NCBI RefSeq assembly: GCF_000423925.1 | Contig: NZ_AUIX01000023.1 | Span: 1 to 64,000 of the forward strand | Length of the DNA: 64,000 nucleotides | Origin: Butyrivibrio sp. VCD2006 | Lineage (GTDB): Bacteria > Bacillota > Clostridia > Lachnospirales > Lachnospiraceae | Direction: 5' to 3' | Shown: positions 8,328 through 16,801 of the stretch, in pieces | How positions within the stretch are numbered: the stretch's first letter is position 1 | How the letters are laid out: each line of letters opens with the position of its first letter | Made by a program: the position numbers and the translations under genes | The notes under the pieces: model-generated | The model's database searches: none | What the model saw: the letters and a program-made list of their open reading frames with translations, nothing else | What the model was told of the DNA's origin: nothing

Positions 8328-10715
8328 ATGACAAGAGAAGCAGTTTTGGAAGAAAATGCTATATTGCAGGAAAAGCAAATAGCTAGGAAAAGAATGAAAA
8401 ATCCTTTGAGAAAACGGCTACTTCGTGAAGTTAAGGAGGATGCCGGAAAATACGTAGTCATCTTTATATTGCTTGTTCTTTCGATTGGATTTGTATCCGG
8501 TTTTCTGGTTGCGGGATCCAGTATGATCAAGGCATATGACGATAGCTTTGACAGATACATTATTGAAAACGGTAACTTCAGAACTGAGGAGCCGCTTTCA
8601 AAAGCCCAGAAGGAATCGATAGAACGAAAGGGAGTAAGTGTCTATGAGAATTTTTATGTGGAAAAAGAATTCGATAATGACACAAAGCTTCGAATTTTCG
8701 GTGAGAGAAATGAGATAGACAAGGTTTGTGTGATGGATGGAAGGCTTCCGGAAAAGGAGCTGGAAATCGCCATCGACAGAATGTATGCGGATAACAACAA
8801 TCTGACAGTAGGAGATACCCTGACCCACGATGGTGACACCTATGAAATAGCAGGCCTTGTGGCGCTATCTGATTACAGCGCGCTTTTTTACAGCAATAAC
8901 GATATGATGTTTGATGCCTCTGCCTTTGGTGTGGCAGTGGTTTCGGCTGATCAGTTTTCCAAATATAAGGAGGATGATCTGCACTATAACTACTCATGGC
9001 TATATGACGATGAGCCTGAAGATGAGATCGCTGAAAAAGAAGCTTCGGATGAACTACTGGAAAAGCTGACAGCGACTACAGACCTTGAGAACTTTATACC
9101 GAGATACGTTAATCAGTCCATAAGGTTTACAGGAGAGGATATCGAAAGTGACAAGGCTATGATGGAAGTTTTGCTATATATCATTATTGTTATCATAGCT
9201 TTCGTATTTGGAATAACGATCAATAATACAATTCACAAGGAAGCCAATGTCATAGGAACGCTGAGGGCTTCCGGATATACGATAAACGAGCTGATCGTTC
9301 ACTACATGACGATGCCGCTCATTGTAACTATCATTTCTGCGATTATCGGAAATATTCTCGGATACACAGTTTTCAAGGAAACTTGCGTGGACATGTACTA
9401 TGGAAGCTATTCACTTCCTACTTATGTGACTATATGGAATGGTGAGGCATTTTTTAAGACGACACTGATTCCGATTTTTATAATGGTTGCAGTAACGTAC
9501 TTCATTCTGAGAAGAAAGCTCTCAATCAGTCCTCTTAAGCTGATAAGAAGGGATCTTTCGGGAAAAAATCAGAAGCATGCAATTAAGCTATCAAGGAAAA
9601 TCGGGTTTTTTGAGAGATTCAGGATAAGGATTCTGATCCAGAACAAGAGCAGCTATATCACGCTGTTTGCGGGACTTTTCTTTGCAAATGTGCTTTTGTT
9701 CTTTGGAATGATGCTGCCGCCTTTACTTGTGCACTTTCAGGATACAGTGACGGATTCGATGCTTGCAAAATATACATATCTTTTGCAGATTCCGGCAGGT
9801 GCGGTGGATTCGGATAACGAGATTTCTTCAATGTTCTCCTATATCACTTTGAGAGGGAAGATAAACACAAATAACAAGGATGCCGAGAAATTCTCAGCAT
9901 ACACATTGAAGACAACAGGAGAAAACGGGGCAAGAGTCGAGGAAATTACGCTCTACGGAGTAGAGGAAAACAGCAGATATATTCACGCGGACTTCGATGA
10001 TAAAACCGTCTTGGTTTCATCAGCATATGCTGATAAATATGACCTTAAAAAGGACGATGTCATTACATTGAAGGAACCCTACGAGGACACCTACTATGGC
10101 TTTAAGGTAACCGGAGTTTATGACTATGATGGCGGTGTTTCGGTCTTCATGAGTAAGGAACATCTGAATAAGGTTCTTGGGTATGATGAGGAATTCTTTG
10201 CCGGATATTTTTCGGACAGTGAGATAACAGATATCGACAGCAAGTACATCGGAACGGTTATTGATGAGGAAGCACTTACAAGAGTTTCCAGACAGCTTAT
10301 GATCTCCATGGGACATCTGATGTATATGGTTGACGGCTTTTCGGTACTTCTTTTCATTGTGCTGATGTATCTGTTGTCAAAGCTGATCATAGAGAGAAAT
10401 GCCCAGTCAATTTCCATGGTTAAGATTCTTGGCTATTCAAAGAAGGAGATCGCGCTCTTATACATTGTTCCCACAGCGCTTGTTGTGGTGGTATCACTAC
10501 TCATTTCGTATCTGCTGCTGTCCCATGTGATGGTGTGGATATTCAGAGAAATGTTAAAGATGATGATGAGCGGATGGCTGGTGATCTGGCTTGATCCGAA
10601 GGTGTATGTTCAGATGTTCTTGCTTGGGACAATTACCTATGCGGTTGTTGCCGTTATCGAATACTTCAGGATTGGCAGAATACCGATGAGCGACGCACTT
10701 AAAAATGTGGAGTGA
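8328..10715 (+). CDS. FtsX-like ABC permease, eight membrane segments
   Basis: About 795 residues. The ATG at 8328 is favoured over the GTG at 8319 because GGGGAAG lies at a proper distance. One membrane helix near residue 40 is followed by a large extracellular domain (about 60-280) and three helices (about 284-395). The arrangement then repeats: a helix near 445, a second extracellular domain, and three C-terminal helices ending at about 785. This duplicated FtsX fold is seen in single-chain permeases of antimicrobial-peptide resistance and lipoprotein-related transporters. It works with the preceding ATPase. The gene is followed by the long palindrome at 10733. Confidence 0.88.
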   Translation: MTREAVLEENAILQEKQIARKRMKNPLRKRLLREVKEDAGKYVVIFILLVLSIGFVSGFLVAGSSMIKAYDDSFDRYIIENGNFRTEEPLSKAQKESIERKGVSVYENFYVEKEFDNDTKLRIFGERNEIDKVCVMDGRLPEKELEIAIDRMYADNNNLTVGDTLTHDGDTYEIAGLVALSDYSALFYSNNDMMFDASAFGVAVVSADQFSKYKEDDLHYNYSWLYDDEPEDEIAEKEASDELLEKLTATTDLENFIPRYVNQSIRFTGEDIESDKAMMEVLLYIIIVIIAFVFGITINNTIHKEANVIGTLRASGYTINELIVHYMTMPLIVTIISAIIGNILGYTVFKETCVDMYYGSYSLPTYVTIWNGEAFFKTTLIPIFIMVAVTYFILRRKLSISPLKLIRRDLSGKNQKHAIKLSRKIGFFERFRIRILIQNKSSYITLFAGLFFANVLLFFGMMLPPLLVHFQDTVTDSMLAKYTYLLQIPAGAVDSDNEISSMFSYITLRGKINTNNKDAEKFSAYTLKTTGENGARVEEITLYGVEENSRYIHADFDDKTVLVSSAYADKYDLKKDDVITLKEPYEDTYYGFKVTGVYDYDGGVSVFMSKEHLNKVLGYDEEFFAGYFSDSEITDIDSKYIGTVIDEEALTRVSRQLMISMGHLMYMVDGFSVLLFIVLMYLLSKLIIERNAQSISMVKILGYSKKEIALLYIVPTALVVVVSLLISYLLLSHVMVWIFREMLKMMMSGWLVIWLDPKVYVQMFLLGTITYAVVAVIEYFRIGRIPMSDALKNVE

Positions 10716-10732
10716 GTTGGAAAAAATGTTTT

Positions 10733-10950
10733 TGTGGGGCGATGGACAGGCTTGCTCCTTACTTCCATGCCTCAAAACATTCCAAAATCTGCCTTGTGTT
10801 ATATACATGTATGATTTTGCATAACTCATAAATTTCAGTGCTATCGCCTGAAATTTACTCAACCATGATGCAAAATCACACATATAACCCAAGGTAGATT
10901 TTGAAATTTCGGCAGAGGAAGTAAGGAGCAAGTCTGTCCGTCGCCCCACA
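10733..10950. repeat. Long imperfect palindrome (about 105-bp arms)
   Basis: The left arm (10733-10837) and right arm (10849-10950) are reverse complements over nearly their whole length, with small mismatches and one short asymmetric segment, around an 11-base loop. It fills the gap between the convergent permease and glycosyltransferase genes. The outer end of the right arm (TGTCCGTCGCC, then AGAGTC and CAAGATA) resembles units of the 62-bp array at 18357. It may be a two-way terminator, a mobile miniature element or a structured transcript. No terminal T run or target duplication was found. The rest of the intergenic space (10951-11043) shows nothing recognisable. Confidence 0.8.
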
Positions 10951-11043
10951 GAGTCCAAGATATTTACCAAAAACCAGAAGAGTCCGAAGCTCAGTAATCA
11001 TTGAGGGATGGGGAGTTCTAGTAGTTTATTACTTTATTATTTA

Positions 11044-12141
11044 TCACTTCGTGCAAACAGAATTGTAGATAGCTTCGAGTTTGTTGATATGTGTATCAAA
11101 GCTGTAGCCTTCGTCTGCGAGTTTAAGGCTTTGGCGGCTGGCTTCGTTCCAGGCTTCTCTGTCAGAAAAGTAGGAGATGATTCCATCAGCCATACCATCC
11201 ACGTCCTGTGGCATGTACAATTTACCATTGACGTCCTTTGACACAACCTGGGGGATTCCGCCCACATCGCAGGATACGACGGGAAGGGCGTATCCCATGG
11301 CTTCCAGGATAGACATAGGCATGGCCTCCATGTGAGAGGGGAGAAGGAAAATCGAACTCTCTTTAAGAAGTTTTATCTTTTCATCGCCTCTTATCCAGCC
11401 GGGAAGAAGTACAGTGTCCTTTAAGCCAAGTCTATCAATTTCGGCTATGACAGGCTCGGTTTCACCGGTACCTCCAAGAACGAATTTTGCTTCCGGAAAA
11501 ATCTTTATAACCTTGTCAGCGATTGCAGGGATATCAACGACACCTTTGAGGTTGTCAAAGCGTCCAAGATACAGAATCTGCTTTTTTTCAAAGCGCTTTT
11601 CCATTACGTCCTCTGATATCATCTCAGGTACAATCACACTGTAGTTGGGTACAACCTCGATTTTATCTGCGGGTACAATTACAGAGATTTTTTTCTTCCA
11701 TTCCTCTGAGAGTACGATGAGCTTGTCGCAGTAGCCATAGCTTCTTTCGACCATTCGCTTTTTCCAGGAAGGCGCATTGGTGTAAAGCTCATCCAGGGCT
11801 GAACCGTGGATATGGTTGACGATTGGAATCCCTGCATCATGCGCCATTTTTATTATGGGATACTTTCTGAAAAAGCTTGGTCCAAAGGAAGAGTGGACAT
11901 GCACAAGGTCCGGACGGTTGGTTTTCAAAACCTTACGGAATTCGCGGTAGGCTTGGAGACCTTTTTTTAGTTTATCAAGCTTACTTCCGTCGCGGTAGGA
12001 TTCCACATAGGTTATATCGTAGTCCTGTTCAAGGCGGCTGCCATAGTAGCCACCGGTCACTGCAGCAATGCCGCCCTTTACATTAGGGTCCTGAACGATC
12101 ATACAAACTTTAAGTTTTCTGTTGCCTTGAGTATTGCTCAT
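11044..12141 (-). CDS. GT4-family glycosyltransferase
   Basis: 365 residues. The ATG at 12141 is preferred to the GTG at 12150, since AAGGA lies just upstream of the latter at too short a distance. The N-terminal Rossmann domain has KVCMIVQDPNVKGGIAAV and HVHSSFGPSF. The C-terminal domain has the GT4 donor-site pattern LLPSHMEAMPMSILEAMGYALPVVSCDVGGIPQ, split here as EAMPMSILEAMG and the following GGIP. It transfers a nucleotide-sugar glycosyl unit, probably in surface polysaccharide synthesis; sugar and acceptor are unknown. It is the last gene of a minus-strand operon, starting six bases after the DUF2130 stop codon. Confidence 0.88.
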   Translation of the reverse strand: MSNTQGNRKLKVCMIVQDPNVKGGIAAVTGGYYGSRLEQDYDITYVESYRDGSKLDKLKKGLQAYREFRKVLKTNRPDLVHVHSSFGPSFFRKYPIIKMAHDAGIPIVNHIHGSALDELYTNAPSWKKRMVERSYGYCDKLIVLSEEWKKKISVIVPADKIEVVPNYSVIVPEMISEDVMEKRFEKKQILYLGRFDNLKGVVDIPAIADKVIKIFPEAKFVLGGTGETEPVIAEIDRLGLKDTVLLPGWIRGDEKIKLLKESSIFLLPSHMEAMPMSILEAMGYALPVVSCDVGGIPQVVSKDVNGKLYMPQDVDGMADGIISYFSDREAWNEASRQSLKLADEGYSFDTHINKLEAIYNSVCTK

Positions 12142-12146
12142 GTTAG

Positions 12147-13547
12147 TCACTTTCCTTGGTTTTTCAGTTCTTCAAATTTTGCCTGCATGGTGGGGTTGTT
12201 CTTCGTGAGCCTCTTAATGCTCACATCATCCACCTTGTTGTTGGCGATTCGCAATTGTCTGTCTGAGCCCACAAGCTCACTCTTTACCTTCTCAAGATGC
12301 TGTATAGTCTTGTCGATTTCTTCGATGGCTTTGTCAAAATGAGAATGCGCAATCTCGTAGTTTCTGCCGAAGTCGTCCTTGAATTTTAACAGGCTGTCCT
12401 CAAAATTGGATATATCAATGTCCTGATTCCTGATCTCAGCGAGTTCCTGTTTGTACATGAGTGCATTCATTGCGGCATTGCGAAGCAGAGTGATCATTGG
12501 GATAAAGCACTGGGGACGCACGACGTACATTTTCTCATACCTGTAGGAGACATCGACGATTCCCGCATTGTAAAACTCGCTGTCAGCTTCAAGAAGTGAC
12601 ACAAGAACTGCATACTCGCATTTTTTCTCATTTCTGTCCTTATCAAGCTCCTTGAAGAAATCTTCGTTCTTGTGCTTTGTGGAAGTAGTATCCATCTCGT
12701 TTTTCATCTCGAACATGATGGAGATTATTTCGTTTCCGAACTCATCGCACTCCCTGTAAATAAAATCGCCCTTACTTCCTGAGCGGGCATCATTGTCCTT
12801 CTCAAAATATGCGTTGGGGAAGGCGGTTGCTCTGAGCTGATTGAACTGGATTTCACAGTGCTGCTCTAAGGTTTCACCAACCATCTTGGTGGACATTCTT
12901 GTCTTCAAATCCTTATAGAATTCAATTTCCTTGTCCTTCTGATCGAGGATGTATTGGGTTTTGTCCTTTTCAGCCTGCAGACTCTGCTCAAGCATATGCT
13001 TTTCATCTTCGACTTCCTTGACGGCTTCAAGGACGGCAACCTTCTTTTTGTCCTCAGCACTTTCAATCTGACCTGAGAGCTTCTGGTTCTCAAGTGTCAC
13101 CTTGGAAACTTCTTCCTGGAGCTTTTTGTTCTCTGTATCATAGGTTTCGCGAAGCTTCTTATTTTCCGCTTCAAGGGATTCTCTCAGTTTCTTGTTTTCG
13201 GCTTCAAGAGATTCGCGGAGCTTTTTAATCTCTGCATCGTATGCATCTCTGAGCTTCTGTGTCTCCTGAGTCTGAGCATCCCTTAACTTTTGTGTATCTT
13301 TATCATATGATTCACGGAGCGTCTTCATCTGATTTTCATAGTCTGACTGAAGCTTAAGGCGCATATCGGAATTGATAGCATCGAGCTCAAGCTTGTGCTT
13401 TTCCTCAAGATGCTGTGCCAGCTCGGTTGTTCGCTTCTCAACGTCCTTAGTGAATTCTTCGTCTCTGATCTGACTTACTATTGAACTGAGTTCTGCATCA
13501 TCTACCGGAAAAATCTGTCCGCAGTGCGGGCACTTTAATTTTGCCAT
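12147..13547 (-). CDS. DUF2130 coiled-coil protein
   Basis: 466 residues. It starts with a small zinc-ribbon-like motif (KCPHCGQIFP). Residues about 40-215 form a long coiled coil that includes tandem 11-residue units such as LRESLEAENKK. A DUF2130 domain follows (about 220-420, with GDFIYRECDEFGNEI and IMFEMKNEMD). The D...ExK pattern in that domain is compatible with a PD-(D/E)XK nuclease fold, which I infer rather than know for this protein. Its cellular role is not established. It lies in an operon with the XRE regulator upstream (11-base gap) and the glycosyltransferase downstream. Confidence 0.8.
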   Translation of the reverse strand: MAKLKCPHCGQIFPVDDAELSSIVSQIRDEEFTKDVEKRTTELAQHLEEKHKLELDAINSDMRLKLQSDYENQMKTLRESYDKDTQKLRDAQTQETQKLRDAYDAEIKKLRESLEAENKKLRESLEAENKKLRETYDTENKKLQEEVSKVTLENQKLSGQIESAEDKKKVAVLEAVKEVEDEKHMLEQSLQAEKDKTQYILDQKDKEIEFYKDLKTRMSTKMVGETLEQHCEIQFNQLRATAFPNAYFEKDNDARSGSKGDFIYRECDEFGNEIISIMFEMKNEMDTTSTKHKNEDFFKELDKDRNEKKCEYAVLVSLLEADSEFYNAGIVDVSYRYEKMYVVRPQCFIPMITLLRNAAMNALMYKQELAEIRNQDIDISNFEDSLLKFKDDFGRNYEIAHSHFDKAIEEIDKTIQHLEKVKSELVGSDRQLRIANNKVDDVSIKRLTKNNPTMQAKFEELKNQGK

Positions 13548-13558
13548 GGTTGTCTCCT

Positions 13559-14845
13559 TTACCTGATATTTGAATCTATTCTGTCGATAAGACCCGGGAT
13601 AACTCTTTTTGAGTTTACTTTAAACCTCTCGCGAAGAGTGATCATGAGTTCATTTTTATCCGCATCCAACAACTCCAGTGAATTGCAATAAATCACCAGT
13701 GCGGCATCTGAAATCTGTCTTCCAATAGCATCCTTCTGAATTAGTATACTATCGATAAGCAATGATATATTTGAAAAAATATCGTTACCAAAAGACGTAA
13801 ATGATAACTGCTGTATTGATGAGAATGGTTCTACTTCTGAAAAGTCTATGTCTGCTGTATATAAATCTTCCAGATATCTGTTCGATATATCGATAAGCGC
13901 GTTGTTGATATAAGAGTATCTTACCAGAAATCCTTCCTCATCATATTGTCTTGCAGGTACATTTATAGGGAATGTACTCACACCTCTTGTTATAAAGAGA
14001 TTAATTGAAAAATCGTCAGTCCCTTTTAAGTGGCTTCCTACGGAATCTGCAAAAACATAAACGTAATCATTTCGGGAGATGGAATTGACCTTGGCTATTC
14101 CATCTTTATTATTCTCATGAAATGAAACGACTATTTCCTCACCCTTGGTTGCATCAACCTTTATGTATAGAGATATTCTATAGTAGCCATCAAGAACGCA
14201 TATGGCATTTTCAAACTTTTCCTGAGACTTCATTTCTGTGAGCATAAAGGGCTGTACAGAAGAGAGGTATTTTTTTACATAGTCAAGTTTATCTATGCCA
14301 AGGTAATCAAGGTATTTGAAAAGATGTTTGTTTAAACCCGATGAGTGATCGCTTTCATCAATTTGTATTCTATCTAATCTTGCCAGTCTTCTAAGCCTTC
14401 GTGCAAGCTGTTTTTTCAAAAGAAGTTCCGCATCAGCAGTGCTTCTGTTGGCGTCTTTTGGCTTTAGATTATCAAGCTGCGTGATTTCTTGGTTGGGATG
14501 ATCTTTTCCATCTTTTGCTATAGCTGACAATTCCATGGAGTAAGTGATGATTCGCTTTTGCTGCTCAGGAGCTGAACTCCTGAACGCTTCAATAAGATGA
14601 ATTTCAGAATCACTAAGACTATAATCCAAAGCATCGTTTGTTGCGCTGTCGTTTATACCAAGAAGTTCATAGAGGCTGATGCCTAAAGTCTTGCTTATGA
14701 TATAGAGTTTATCTGCCTTTGGAATATTTCCCTTCTTTTTCCAGTCGCTGATAGTGCTTTCCGGAATGCCTGTCAGTTCTGAGAATTTTTTTTGAGATAT
14801 TCCCTTTTTCTTCATTTGATAAAAAATCAGTTCACTTATGCTCAT
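13559..14845 (-). CDS. XRE-family regulator with large C-terminal domain
   Basis: 428 residues. Residues 1-62 are a Cro/C1-type helix-turn-helix (KKGISQKKFSELTGIPESTISDWKKKG, split as SQKKFSELTGIPESTISDW). The remaining 360 residues match no family I recognise. They include a basic helix (LLKKQLARRLRRLARLDRIQ) and a beta-rich part that may sense a ligand or partner. Two palindromes upstream (14855 and 14922) are likely its operators. GGAG precedes the ATG and lies inside the nearer palindrome, so binding there could also block translation. It heads the operon with DUF2130 and GT4. Confidence 0.8.
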   Translation of the reverse strand: MSISELIFYQMKKKGISQKKFSELTGIPESTISDWKKKGNIPKADKLYIISKTLGISLYELLGINDSATNDALDYSLSDSEIHLIEAFRSSAPEQQKRIITYSMELSAIAKDGKDHPNQEITQLDNLKPKDANRSTADAELLLKKQLARRLRRLARLDRIQIDESDHSSGLNKHLFKYLDYLGIDKLDYVKKYLSSVQPFMLTEMKSQEKFENAICVLDGYYRISLYIKVDATKGEEIVVSFHENNKDGIAKVNSISRNDYVYVFADSVGSHLKGTDDFSINLFITRGVSTFPINVPARQYDEEGFLVRYSYINNALIDISNRYLEDLYTADIDFSEVEPFSSIQQLSFTSFGNDIFSNISLLIDSILIQKDAIGRQISDAALVIYCNSLELLDADKNELMITLRERFKVNSKRVIPGLIDRIDSNIR

Positions 14846-14854
14846 AGAATCTCC

Positions 14855-14939
14855 AATCCGTTACTGCGGATAAATGGCTGCTATATGCTCCGAATCCGTG
14901 TTCTCAGCTCATATAAACAATAATCCGTTATTACGGATT
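14855..14939 (-). promoter_or_regulatory. Two ATCCGT palindromic operators upstream of the XRE gene
   Basis: Site 1 is AATCCGTTACTGCGGATA (14855-14872). Site 2 is AATCCGTTATTACGGATT (14922-14939), a perfect inverted repeat. A half-site, AATCCGT, lies at about 14893. Site 1 is about 10 bases from the start codon and site 2 about 75 bases away, an arrangement expected for autorepression. The remaining gap up to 15117 is AT-rich and shows no gene. Confidence 0.6.
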
Positions 14940-15116
14940 TGTCAAATTTAAAACAGAAATTGCTCACGGCTATAATAATCGCAAAAAACACACAATAATA
15001 AAGCAAGATTATCAAAGACATTTGTGCACTTTTTTGGGATGATGGTTATGGGTAATTTATCCTCTGGTTTTCGGGACGGTGGTTAAGGGTTTTAGAGTTT
15101 CTGATTAGCGGGGGAA

Positions 15117-15134
15117 TGTCAGCGGGGGCTGACA
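15117..15134 (+). promoter_or_regulatory. Small hairpin in the leader of the acyltransferase gene
   Basis: TGTCAGC-GGGG-GCTGACA forms a perfect seven-base-pair stem about 25 bases before the GGAGGAGGT ribosome site. There is no T run, so it is not an obvious terminator. It may be an operator or leader structure. Confidence 0.4.
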
Positions 15135-15174
15135 AATGAGGGGATATTTTTATATTGGAGGAGGTCATATTAAT

Positions 15175-16365
15175 ATGGCAAAACAACTTATTTACTCGGT
15201 GTATTTCATTCTGCCGATACTTCTGCTCTGGCATGCTAAGCCGGCCGGAAAGGGTCAGTGGAATGACAGTCTTTCTTTGGAGCAGAGCAAGGCTTTTCAG
15301 GGATTCCTTGCTGTTTGCATCATGCTTCATCATATAGGTCAGAAGACCTGCGCATCCTGGCTTTTCCCTAAGAGCAGAATCGTGCCCGGTCTGGAATTCT
15401 TCGTTCCGATTGGATATATAATGGTTTCATTTTTCCTGTTTTTCAACGGATACGGCGCATATAAGAGTTTCAAGAATAAGCCCGGTTATCTGAACGGATT
15501 TATTAAAAAGCGCATACTTCCCGTAGTTCTTGCACTTTACTCAACAACTGTGATTTTCTTTATTGCAAGACTTCTTGTTGGTGAGAAGATTGACGGACAG
15601 GGAGCGCTTCTCTATCTTACAAGCATCAAGCTTTGTAACCCCAACACATGGTATGTTATCGTGCTTCCGTTCTTCTACCTTGCATTTTTCCTTGCTTTCA
15701 AGTTCATCAAGAAGGATGGAATTGCAGTGGCAGCAGTTGTGGCGTTTGTTGTAGGATATCAGCTTGTTGGTACCGCAATCGATCACAACGATCTCTGGAT
15801 CCGCGGCGAGTGGTGGTGGAACTGTGTACATCTTTTCCCTATCGGAGTTCTATTTGCAAAATATGAGGACAAGATCATTCCTCATCTTAAGAAGTATTAC
15901 TGGGTATACCTGATCATTGCGGTAGCTGCTCTTTATCCGCTTTATCTCCATTCAGTAACTGCGCAGGATATGTGGTCATACTATGGAGAGAACTGGGGCG
16001 CACCTGATAAAGTTTTCCGTCGTCGTATGACACTTCTGTCTCAGGTTTTTGTTACTGTAGACTTTGTATTCGCAGCTCTTCTTCTTGGAATGAAGGTTAA
16101 GATTGGCAACAAGTTCCTTAAGTTCATGGGTACAATTACACTTGAATTCTACCTGATCCACGGACTCTTCGTTGAACTTTGCGATCACACATTTGACGGT
16201 GGTGTTAAGTCACCCTTCCCGATTAAGAACGTGTTCCTGTATGTACTCGTAGTATTCGCGCTGGGTGTACCTTCCGCAATACTTTTGAAGAAGCTTCATC
16301 AGCTTATCCTCGGTATTGGTAAAAAGGGGAAAAAGGAAGAAGTTCAGTTGAAGAAGGCTTCATGA
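15175..16365 (+). CDS. Acyltransferase-3 family membrane protein
   Basis: 396 residues from the ATG after GGAGGAGGT (15157-15165). About ten hydrophobic helices span the chain. IMLHHIGQ near residue 55 matches the conserved His of the acyltransferase-3 family, preceded by QSKAFQGFLAVC where family members carry the start of the first catalytic segment. Family members acylate (often O-acetylate) surface sugars or peptidoglycan at the membrane. The acceptor is unknown; the neighbouring GT4 makes an exopolysaccharide plausible. It is monocistronic, with its own terminator. Confidence 0.8.
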   Translation: MAKQLIYSVYFILPILLLWHAKPAGKGQWNDSLSLEQSKAFQGFLAVCIMLHHIGQKTCASWLFPKSRIVPGLEFFVPIGYIMVSFFLFFNGYGAYKSFKNKPGYLNGFIKKRILPVVLALYSTTVIFFIARLLVGEKIDGQGALLYLTSIKLCNPNTWYVIVLPFFYLAFFLAFKFIKKDGIAVAAVVAFVVGYQLVGTAIDHNDLWIRGEWWWNCVHLFPIGVLFAKYEDKIIPHLKKYYWVYLIIAVAALYPLYLHSVTAQDMWSYYGENWGAPDKVFRRRMTLLSQVFVTVDFVFAALLLGMKVKIGNKFLKFMGTITLEFYLIHGLFVELCDHTFDGGVKSPFPIKNVFLYVLVVFALGVPSAILLKKLHQLILGIGKKGKKEEVQLKKAS

Positions 16366-16471
16366 TATTAAATGGAAATAGATTATAAAACATTTTTTTA
16401 GATGAAGTGATAATAGCAGGATATTCTTCTTGAGACTAGAAAATTAAAGTTGAAAAGGACAATAAATATTG

Positions 16472-16509
16472 ACTTCCCATGCCTTGTTGTGAGGTGTGGG
16501 AAGTTTTTT
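16472..16509 (+). terminator. Terminator after the acyltransferase gene
   Basis: ACTTCCCA and AGG/CCT segments pair (ACTTCCCATGCCT against AGGTGTGGGAAGT), followed by TTTTTTG, about 105 bases after the stop codon. Confidence 0.85.
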
Positions 16510-16604
16510 GCTCTGTAATACTGTACGCGCTAGGATTTCTCAAATGAAATCTTTTTTATGTGGGGAGATTCTAAGTTTTTTAAATAGGTTATCTGTGGCT
16601 GTGG

Positions 16605-16798
16605 ACGCCATCCTTGACACCCATAAATCATAATGCTGATTCTTCATCACCGACGGTGATAGACTCATGAGCAGCTGATTATTATCATCATCGGTTTTCT
16701 CAGCTTAGCATTATGATTTATGGGAGATCAAGGACGAGCCCTGCCTTGGGCAGGGTGGCTACTTTAAAACCTCCGGATCCAGATCTATGAGCAGCTGT
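16605..16798 (+). other. Branched hairpin element 1 with loop sequence repeated downstream
   Basis: The outer pairing is GCCATCC (16607-16613) with GGGTGGC (16753-16759). It encloses a long stem, TTGAC-...CCATAAATCATAATGCT, whose complement ends at 16734, and a short GCCCTGC/GGCAGGG hairpin. The long stem is capped by an inner stem (CCGACGGTGATA with TATCATCATCGG). The terminal loop holds ACTCATGAGCAGCTGAT. The 11-mer ATGAGCAGCTG in this loop (16667-16677) recurs exactly at 16787-16797, just outside the structure and four bases before the 85-bp array. The element at 40907 is homologous in framework but not in this core. No open reading frame explains it. Function unknown; it may act as RNA or as folded single-stranded DNA. 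Confidence 0.75.
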
Positions 16799-16801
16799 TC
16801 T

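Noticed and set aside
16735-16790. c-di-GMP (GEMM) riboswitch, suggested by CCTCCGG and nearby c-di-GMP genes
   Set aside because: The conserved core and tetraloop-receptor pattern are missing, and the array, not a gene, follows.
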